Assembly (NCBI GenBank): GCA_964472565.1
Contig: CAYYNB010000162.1
Coordinates: forward strand, 1-13,600
Source: DATAMF01 sp964472565
GTDB lineage: Bacteria > Chloroflexota > Anaerolineae > Aggregatilineales > Aggregatilineaceae
Direction: 5' to 3'
DNA length: 13,600 nt
The position numbers and the translations under genes were made by a program. The notes under the pieces were generated by a model. That model ran no database searches. It was not told the DNA's origin and saw nothing but the letters and a program-made list of their open reading frames with translations. This document shows positions 1-5,421 of the stretch, piece by piece (position 1 is the stretch's first letter; each line of letters starts with the position of its first letter).

Positions 1-31
1 AGGGAGATAACGCGGATCGCCCCGCCGGGGG

Positions 32-1252
32 TTAGCCCGGTTCACCCATGAGGTAGTTATAGAACGACTCGTTCACCCACAGGTCCCGCGTGATGATCAC
101 ACTGTCAGGATAGGCGGTCGCAAATTCGGCGCTCAGGGCCTCTGCATTCTCCACCAGCGAGAACGACTGAATATAGACCTCCGGGCCAAAAGCAATCGTG
201 TTTTTCACGGCGATATAGTCATCCATCGCCACATACGTGCTGTACAGCGGCTGCCACCACGATCCCAGCAGCAAACCGGGCTGATCCTGCTCGTTTTTCT
301 TGGCATACGCTTTGATGAGCGCGTCAAAGCGCAGCATGTCGTCATGGTCGTCAAACTCAAACGCCAGATCGTATTCCTTCGTATAGGCCATGTAGTTGCC
401 GTCTTCCAACGGTTCGACCTGGAATTCAGGGCTGGGCGTTGGTTCGCCCCACTCAGCCAGATACAAATAGGCGGAAGTTTTCGGTTCCAGCAGCACTTTC
501 GCTTCCATATCTTCGCCGCGCAGCAGGCCGATTAACTGGATCGCGTGGGCGATATTGCTGTGCCCATACACAATCGTCAGTGCGGGATCAAACCCAGGAT
601 CAAGATCGATCCGTTTGACGTTATAGCCGGTAATGACCCCCGTTTTGATCAGTTCGTTAGCCGGAATCTGGAATTCGGGCATTAATACCTGATCGAACGA
701 GTTCCAGGTGAAATAGATTTTGTTGTAAATATCGGGGTCGGTGGAGTAACCCAGGAAATGTTTATAGTTGCCCGTGAAAACCAGCGTTTTGTAGAGTAGA
801 TAATTTGCGAATGCGGCATCCACCTCGGCGGCGAGGTCAATGCCCTGGCACGTTTCGCTGAGCAGGCCCGTATCGATGGCGGCGGCGAGTTCCTGCTGCC
901 GTTCGATGGCCTGATCGCCCACGTTCCAGCCGTCGAGCGCGGCAGCGACTTTATCTTCGGGGTACGTGTAGCCCAGTTCGTCCACATTGACGAAGTACAG
1001 GGTGGTGAGCAGGGCCTCCAGTCTGGTAAATCCGTCGGTGTCGATGTCGGCGGGGAATTCAGTCTCGCCCACGATCTTCACCAGCGCGGCGGTAAACAGC
1101 GCTTGATCGGCGCTGTCGAGCGCGTAGCCGTAATTTTCGAGGAAGACCATATCCGTTTCGGCCAGGCAGCCTTCACCCTCTTGTGCAGCGGCAGGCAGCG
1201 CCAGCGGCAGCAGCGACAAAATCAACACGAATAAACCCAATTTTTTAAGCAT
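32..1252 (-). CDS. Secreted protein of unknown function (406 aa)
   Basis: I do not recognise this protein. It begins with a clear Sec signal peptide: Lys3-Lys4, a hydrophobic core from about residue 5 to 19, then a PAAAQ cleavage site near residue 23. There is no lipobox cysteine, so the mature protein should be exported and released or loosely held at the envelope. The mature part has only two cysteines (C29 and C135), which could form a disulfide. The first 150 residues look mostly helical, and the rest is rich in aromatic residues (Tyr, Trp, Phe) with mixed strand and helix. The ATG at 1252 has AAAGGAA 5-6 bases upstream. A TAAAAT box at 1293-1288 could be its -10, but no good -35 is visible. 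The gene is separated from the upstream Uma2 gene by a terminator and so is probably transcribed alone. It is certainly coding; its function is open. Confidence 0.85.
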   Translation of the reverse strand: MLKKLGLFVLILSLLPLALPAAAQEGEGCLAETDMVFLENYGYALDSADQALFTAALVKIVGETEFPADIDTDGFTRLEALLTTLYFVNVDELGYTYPEDKVAAALDGWNVGDQAIERQQELAAAIDTGLLSETCQGIDLAAEVDAAFANYLLYKTLVFTGNYKHFLGYSTDPDIYNKIYFTWNSFDQVLMPEFQIPANELIKTGVITGYNVKRIDLDPGFDPALTIVYGHSNIAHAIQLIGLLRGEDMEAKVLLEPKTSAYLYLAEWGEPTPSPEFQVEPLEDGNYMAYTKEYDLAFEFDDHDDMLRFDALIKAYAKKNEQDQPGLLLGSWWQPLYSTYVAMDDYIAVKNTIAFGPEVYIQSFSLVENAEALSAEFATAYPDSVIITRDLWVNESFYNYLMGEPG

Positions 1253-1346
1253 GCTGGTTCCTTTCTGAAGTGAGAACGCGCACTTCTATTTTACTCTCAA
1301 ATGCCCGATAAATCTTTTCGCGTTTGTTCGTTTTGTCCATTTTGAT

Positions 1347-1378
1347 AAAAAAAAGAGACACCCGCCCCCGGATGCCTC
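1347..1378 (-). terminator. Intrinsic terminator of the Uma2 gene
   Basis: Read on the minus strand, GAGGCATCC pairs with GGGTGTCTC around a 6-base GGGGGC loop and is followed at once by eight T residues. The nine-pair stem has two G-U wobbles, which would be A-C mismatches in the plus-strand RNA, so the signal works on the minus strand only. It lies 84 bases beyond the stop codon of the Uma2 gene. Confidence 0.82.
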
Positions 1379-1402
1379 GCTACTCGCCGCGCCCAACCTT
1401 CC

Positions 1403-1426
1403 CCCCTTCCTGCTTGCGGGAAGGGG
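1403..1426. repeat. C-rich/G-rich intergenic hairpin, copy 1
   Basis: CCCCTTCC (1403-1410) and its exact complement GGAAGGGG (1419-1426) flank an 8-base centre that can extend the pairing, followed by CCGGGGGTAGGG. Similar hairpins with the same sequence flavour occur at 9933-9960 and 12089-12109. This one lies between the Uma2 stop codon and its terminator. No T tract follows it on the minus strand, so it is more likely a dispersed intergenic element than a terminator. Confidence 0.55.
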
Positions 1427-1461
1427 CCGGGGGTAGGGTTTGCTTTTCCCGAATCTTATCT

Positions 1462-2007
1462 CTACGCCGGGAAAATATCCTTCACCGCCAGCCGAAACCC
1501 CGGCAGCACATCCCCGCCGTCGATCACCCCGTCCAATCCGATCCGCTGAACAGGTCGCCCCGGCACAAAAACTTGAACCTGCTTCTTAATCGGGTTGACC
1601 ACCCAGACAACCGTGCCTGCCGCTAAATAGTTACCAACCTTGATCCGCATATCGTCCGGGTCATTGGTAGGAGATAACACTTCGACAGCAAGATCAGGCG
1701 GCACAAGTCCATATGCCAAATCAGAGGGTTCGGCTTGTTTGGACTTAGAGACAAATGCGACATCGGGAATATACCGTTCTCCGGCAATTGCATAACCGCC
1801 GTCTGCGCTGGTGAGAAAGCCAATCGGATGTTGGAGCAGGTAGATAAACAAATACCCCGAAATTCGTGAAGTAACCTCTGATGAACGCTGGTTGGATACC
1901 ACCTCGACAATATCTCCCCCAATATATTCAAACAGGCGATCCGCGTTTTCTGGTTTTTCGACGAACCGATCAAACTCGTCTACCGTCATTCGTTGTGTTG
2001 CAACCAT
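1462..2007 (-). CDS. Uma2 family endonuclease-like protein (DUF820, PD-(D/E)XK fold)
   Basis: The 181 residues cover a full Uma2/DUF820 domain, a family abundant in cyanobacteria and Chloroflexota and assigned by structure to the PD-(D/E)XK nuclease fold. Visible landmarks are the N-terminal MTVDEF segment, E27 in FEYIGG, D82 in IPDVAF, E109 in the DLAVEVLSP core, K123 in the IKVGNYLAAG segment and the W135-VVNP strand. The expected acidic and lysine residues are all present, so the protein could be active, though the biological role of the family is not established. The ATG at 2007 has AGGAGT 5 bases upstream. A perfect TATAAT lies a further 20 bases upstream, and a strong terminator follows the gene, so it is probably a single-gene unit. 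Its base composition is somewhat more AT-rich than that of the AOR region. Confidence 0.9.
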   Translation of the reverse strand: MVATQRMTVDEFDRFVEKPENADRLFEYIGGDIVEVVSNQRSSEVTSRISGYLFIYLLQHPIGFLTSADGGYAIAGERYIPDVAFVSKSKQAEPSDLAYGLVPPDLAVEVLSPTNDPDDMRIKVGNYLAAGTVVWVVNPIKKQVQVFVPGRPVQRIGLDGVIDGGDVLPGFRLAVKDIFPA

Positions 2008-2037
2008 GTTGTACTCCTACAACTTGTCTCAACCCTA

Positions 2038-2043
2038 ATTATA
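2038..2043 (-). promoter_or_regulatory. Probable -10 box of the Uma2 gene
   Basis: The minus strand carries a perfect TATAAT at 2043-2038, 30 bases before the ATG at 2007, which would give a leader of roughly 24 bases that includes the AGGAGT ribosome binding site. No convincing -35 is seen at 16-18 bases, so this rests on the -10 and its position. Confidence 0.45.
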
Positions 2044-2116
2044 CGGGGAAGTTGAAGTTAAGGGCGATACACCTCGCCAATTTGCTTGTTTTGCGTTATT
2101 GGTACAGTGTGGTTGT

Positions 2117-2818
2117 CTATCTATTGAAAGCAAAGGGTGCAAGTTCCTTAAGGAACTTCACTCGTTCCTGGAATCCCTCTGGATATTGGGCATAAATCTC
2201 TTGTAACTTCTGCCAGAGTGTTTCATTGGCGGTATGGATCAATTCCGAATAATCCTCATTTGGATTATAAAGGGAGTCATTCTGGCCAAAAGTATCAGTA
2301 AAGAATCTGTAATCCCTTTCTGTCAGTATCCCCCCAGATGTTAATATACCTTTTGTTGTATAAGTAGCTTGGATTTGACCTAGGGGAAGTTGCTGAACAA
2401 TATATTCTGCTCGTTCAAATAGTGAACCTGCTACGCCTGACTTGCAATCATGTGGCCCATAGCAAAGAAAGGCAAGCACAGACAATCTGTACAACTCGTC
2501 TAGAGTTTCTGATAGTCTTGTAGTCTGGTCGTCTTTTTTTGACGCCTGAATTATCTTTCGAAGAAGAACGGCACAATCATTAAAAGCGGCAGGCGTTGGA
2601 ATTGCCTGTTTGCTGATCTGATACCCCTTATCGTATAGTCCCAGTTTTTTATAGACTTTCACTAGAGATGAAAAAATGAAGTTAGTCTCTATTCCACATC
2701 GTTCAGCAAGTTCAAGAGCTTGGTTGTACAGATCTTCCGCATTTTGGTATTTTTCATTTTTGTATGCAAGATTACCTTGCTCTACAAGTAGAAAAACTCT
2801 AGCATTTATATCTGGCAT
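2117..2818 (-). CDS. TPR-repeat protein of unknown role (233 aa)
   Basis: A tetratricopeptide unit is clear near residues 10-44 (LVEQGNLAYKNEKYQNAEDL followed by YNQALELAE), and a second, more degenerate one follows (FIFSSLVKVYKKLGLYDKGY). The remainder, including a C-terminal helical part ending in RVKFLKELAPF, is not recognised. TPRs mediate protein contacts, so a cytoplasmic adaptor or sensor role is plausible but inferred. There is no signal peptide or membrane segment. The ATG at 2818 has GGAG 9 bases upstream. The gene is strikingly AT-rich: sampled lines are 33-43 percent GC, while the AOR gene next door is near 68 percent in a sampled line. This suggests relatively recent acquisition. 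It is preceded by an unusual set of AAAGTAACCT repeats and is followed after 109 bases by the Uma2 gene on the same strand. Confidence 0.82.
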   Translation of the reverse strand: MPDINARVFLLVEQGNLAYKNEKYQNAEDLYNQALELAERCGIETNFIFSSLVKVYKKLGLYDKGYQISKQAIPTPAAFNDCAVLLRKIIQASKKDDQTTRLSETLDELYRLSVLAFLCYGPHDCKSGVAGSLFERAEYIVQQLPLGQIQATYTTKGILTSGGILTERDYRFFTDTFGQNDSLYNPNEDYSELIHTANETLWQKLQEIYAQYPEGFQERVKFLKELAPFAFNR

Positions 2819-2880
2819 AATCTTCTTCTCCAGGAGACCAGGGGCGACTTACCCGCCCCCAAACCGCCATCTTCCACCCC

Positions 2881-2943
2881 AAAGTAACCTGATTCCCGCC
2901 CAAAGCAGGTTACTTTATCCCACATTTTGACCCAAAGTAACCT
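2881..2943. repeat. AAAGTAACCT inverted/direct repeat cluster
   Basis: AAAGTAACCTG (2881-2891) and its exact complement CAGGTTACTTT (2906-2916) form an 11-base inverted repeat with a 14-base spacer. A third copy, AAAGTAACCT, lies at 2934-2943. The two direct copies share 13 bases, CCCAAAGTAACCT (2878-2890 and 2931-2943). The cluster sits 63-125 bases upstream of the TPR gene start and downstream of the AOR stop. It could be an operator with three half-sites or part of a dispersed element. The rest of the 207-base gap shows no gene. Confidence 0.6.
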
Positions 2944-3025
2944 ACTTATACTGCTTCCTAACCTGCACCCCGTTAGAAAATCGTTGCATTGGCTGCGCCC
3001 GCTTTGGGGATAGGGCTTCTCCCCC

Positions 3026-4999
3026 CTATAGCTTCCCCGCCTGCCCCGGACTCAGCATCTCCGGGATCGCCGCCGCCCCCGCCGCGAAACCCTCATCGAT
3101 GCCCGCCCGAATCTCCGCCCAGAAGTCGTGCGCCGCCTGCATTTTGTCCTCGCGGAAGCGCGCCAGCCACGCCGCCAGTTCTGGATTCTGAAGGTTGTCC
3201 CGCTCCCACTGCTCCAAAAAGCCCAGCATCAGATCGACCACGCGTTCGCTTTCCCAGGGCGCGGCCTTCGCGCACTCGTGCTCATAGATTTCGCGCGCCA
3301 GCTCGAATTGATGCACCTTGTAATTCGGATCAATGCCGTAGTGCGCCGCCAGAATCTCGTCGCTGATCGACTCCGCCCATTTGCGGTGAAAGCGGCAGAT
3401 GCCCGTGTTATCGTTGAACAGTTCATAGGTCATCCGCTCGACATTCTTTTTGCCCAGTTCGCGCGGCGGCACAAAGTCCTGCCCGTAATACACGTAATAT
3501 TTTCCCATAATCGGCATCGGGCTGAACATGCCGGGTACCCAGTACTGGTTCGGCACCATATACCCCTCGTCCCCGTTCGCCAGGTACACCGCATGATTGA
3601 TCGTATCCGTGCCGTGCTGCTTGTCGATCTCGCGCGCCGCGTTGCGAATCCCCGCGCGGAACACCGCCGCATTTGGCTTGAACAGCAGCGCGTTAACCAC
3701 CGCCTGCGCATATTTCGCATTCCGCAGGCTGTCTTCCACCAGATCAAATTTCTCCACATCCGCCGTAAATTTCAGCTTCAACTGGTCAGCCGGGGGCAGT
3801 CCATAATCCGCCGGATCGATCAGCCCTTCCGCGACGATCTCCATAATCCACGCCAGCGTGCCGCCCATTTCAATCGCATCGAAGCCCATCGCATCGACGT
3901 GATAATTGATCAGTTCCGCCGCCCGCTGATCGAACACCCCGATCTGCGGTCCCAGCGCGTGATACGGTTCGTAATCCTTTTTGTAATGTTCGTTGACCTT
4001 TTTACACACCACCGGGCAGGGTTCGCCGCAGTGCTGGAAATTTTTCGTTTTGATCGTCTCTTCGTTGAACTGCGCCAGGTAGTGTTGCAGGATGAAACTG
4101 GCGTGCTGTTGTTCGCGTTCTTCTTCGCTGGCATACACGCTCGTATAATTGAACGTCATCATGCGTGATCCCAGTTCGCGCATATTCACGCCGAACGTGC
4201 CGCCCGTCTCGAATTCCGGCGCATAGCGATATTTCGTTGTCACCGCGAGATCGGCCTGAATCGTGCGCTTGCCGAAGTGTTCCATAAAATACGCGTCGAT
4301 TTCCTTCGAGTCGCGCAGATCAGGGTCTTCCCATTCCCCGCCGAACACACACCCCACAATGTTATGCCGCTGCAAAAGACGGCTGCCCAGTCCGCCGCGT
4401 CCCGCCCAGTCTTCCACCGGAACAAACGCCCCTTTGCGCATCGGGCTGGAACCAATCGCGCCCTCTTTGGTGTACAGGCTGGCCGGACCCACGCCGAACA
4501 CGCGCACCCGGTCCGTCGTATATTCTTTGGCATAACGATCATAGAGCGCCTGTTGCAGCGCGAAGAATCCGATCAGCGGGCGTCCGTCGGGATCCGCGTA
4601 CCCGGCCCAGATCGGTTCCGCGTCCACCGGTTCGACCCGCACCTGAATTTCGCCCGCCTTATGATTCAGCAGCAGCACACTTGGCGTTGGCGCTTCGCCG
4701 CGCAGCGCGACATAGTTCACCCCCACACCGTGAAACGTGTAGGCCGCGCCGCCCATGCTCGACACATAGAAGCTTTCCCACTGCGGACTCCACGCCGCGA
4801 ACACCAGCCGCCGCGATCCGGGGATGCTGCTGCCCGCCAGCAGTCCTTCCCCAAACGTGAAACTATCGGGGTACAGGTTAAACCGCCGCCATCCAAAATC
4901 TACCGGCCCCAGGATGCTGGGGTCTTCGGTGGGGCGCAGGTACCAGTGTGCGTTTTTCAGGTGAACCGTGAGTTCGCGTTGCAGAACAGGGTAAACCAT
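3026..4999 (-). CDS. Aldehyde:ferredoxin oxidoreductase family protein (tungsten/molybdenum pterin enzyme)
   Basis: This 657-residue protein has the two-domain AOR layout. Enzymes of this family hold a tungsten- or molybdenum-bispterin and one 4Fe-4S cluster, and oxidise aldehydes to acids with ferredoxin; substrate range varies by clade and cannot be read here. Numbering from the ATG at 4999, the N-terminal domain shows GLLAGSSIPGSRR and SSMGGAAYTFHGVGVNYVAL (pterin-binding region), then the AGRGGLG signature near 199-203. The C-terminal domain carries C324, C328 and C332, the AELINYHVDAMGFDAIEMGG pterin segment, and the fourth cluster cysteine C535 in DNTGICRF. Spacing of the first three cysteines is C-x3-C-x3-C, against C-x2-C-x3-C in the Pyrococcus enzyme as I recall it. 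The start at 4999 is chosen over one at 5059 because GAGGAG lies 8 bases upstream and the family homology begins there. It follows a MoaD-like gene by 72 bases in a likely operon. Confidence 0.93.
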   Translation of the reverse strand: MVYPVLQRELTVHLKNAHWYLRPTEDPSILGPVDFGWRRFNLYPDSFTFGEGLLAGSSIPGSRRLVFAAWSPQWESFYVSSMGGAAYTFHGVGVNYVALRGEAPTPSVLLLNHKAGEIQVRVEPVDAEPIWAGYADPDGRPLIGFFALQQALYDRYAKEYTTDRVRVFGVGPASLYTKEGAIGSSPMRKGAFVPVEDWAGRGGLGSRLLQRHNIVGCVFGGEWEDPDLRDSKEIDAYFMEHFGKRTIQADLAVTTKYRYAPEFETGGTFGVNMRELGSRMMTFNYTSVYASEEEREQQHASFILQHYLAQFNEETIKTKNFQHCGEPCPVVCKKVNEHYKKDYEPYHALGPQIGVFDQRAAELINYHVDAMGFDAIEMGGTLAWIMEIVAEGLIDPADYGLPPADQLKLKFTADVEKFDLVEDSLRNAKYAQAVVNALLFKPNAAVFRAGIRNAAREIDKQHGTDTINHAVYLANGDEGYMVPNQYWVPGMFSPMPIMGKYYVYYGQDFVPPRELGKKNVERMTYELFNDNTGICRFHRKWAESISDEILAAHYGIDPNYKVHQFELAREIYEHECAKAAPWESERVVDLMLGFLEQWERDNLQNPELAAWLARFREDKMQAAHDFWAEIRAGIDEGFAAGAAAIPEMLSPGQAGKL

Positions 5000-5071
5000 C
5001 GGTGCTGCTCCTCTGACAGACAACTTCTCAACGGGGCAAGCATAACCCGCCCCGCCCACACCGGCAATGGT

Positions 5072-5344
5072 CTATCCACCCAAAAGCGGGGGGATCATCA
5101 TCACATCATCGGTTGGGAGCAGGGGGGTGGCCAGTCCTTTTAAGGCATACATCGGCTGTCCATTGACCACGATCAGCACGTCCGGGTTCAGGTGTCCATC
5201 CTCCAGAATACGCGCCGCCAGCACCGGGTAATCCCGCTCGATGACGCGCAGCAGTTCCCGCACCGTGCCGCATTCCGTGACTTCGATCTGTTTGGTGCCC
5301 ATCAGCCCGCGTAACCCGGCGATCAGGCGTATGGATTGAGTCAT
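5072..5344 (-). CDS. MoaD/ThiS-family sulfur carrier protein
   Basis: The 90-residue product has the ubiquitin-like MoaD/ThiS pattern: an N-terminal strand, MTQSIRLIAGLRGLMG; a VRELLRVIERDYP helix; the conserved VLIVVNGQPMYALKG core; and DDVMMIPPLLGG at the end. The terminal Gly-Gly is the site that MoeB-type enzymes adenylate and charge with thiocarboxylate. MoaD then delivers sulfur to MoaE to build the pterin dithiolene. MoaD-like genes are often found beside AOR genes, where they are taken to serve tungstopterin synthesis, and this gene lies immediately upstream of one. The frame is open to 5395, but that upstream part (Cys-rich, CYCSAGCLNCYE) has no family likeness, so I start at the ATG at 5344. 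Its ribosome binding site is weak (AGAAG). Confidence 0.88.
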   Translation of the reverse strand: MTQSIRLIAGLRGLMGTKQIEVTECGTVRELLRVIERDYPVLAARILEDGHLNPDVLIVVNGQPMYALKGLATPLLPTDDVMMIPPLLGG

Positions 5345-5379
5345 AACTTCTGTCTCGTAGCAGTTTAAACAACCTGCGC

Positions 5380-5385
5380 TACAAT
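5380..5385 (+). promoter_or_regulatory. Possible -10 box of the SGNH lipoprotein gene
   Basis: TACAAT lies 37 bases before the ATG at 5422 in the short divergent gap between the MoaD-like gene and the lipoprotein gene. No -35 of good quality sits at 16-18 bases. A GAGGG ribosome binding site (5411-5415) follows, 6 bases before the start. The minus-strand promoter for the MoaD-AOR unit must overlap this region, but I could not identify it. Confidence 0.3.
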
Positions 5386-5421
5386 AACATATCAATTGAG
5401 ACTTTCACAAGAGGGCGCGGT

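Noticed and set aside
20..31. CCCC-GCC-GGGG-type hairpin after the secreted-protein gene
   Set aside because: The stem is only four pairs with a tight loop and no visible T tract, and the window ends there.
1324..1626. Plus-strand frame over the terminator and Uma2 3' end
   Set aside because: It overlaps a real terminator and a real gene in antisense, with no recognisable product.
2927..2952. TTGACC...TATACT as a plus-strand promoter
   Set aside because: Spacing is only 14 bases and no plus-strand gene follows until 5422; the region is better explained by the AAAGTAACCT repeats.
3128..4168. Long open frame on the plus strand opposite the AOR gene (and another at 4277-5143)
   Set aside because: These are antisense shadows of a GC-rich, strongly coding AOR gene; the products are full of Arg, His and Gln with no domain likeness, and no ribosome binding sites fit.
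5000..5059. Upstream ATG extension of the AOR by 20 residues
   Set aside because: The extension lacks family likeness, whereas the internal ATG at 4999 has GAGGAG 8 bases upstream and opens the typical AOR N-terminus.
5345..5395. N-terminal Cys-rich extension of the MoaD-like protein
   Set aside because: It would run into the likely promoter zone and shares nothing with MoaD/ThiS; the fold begins at MTQSIRL. A metal-binding peptide fusion was considered and has no support.
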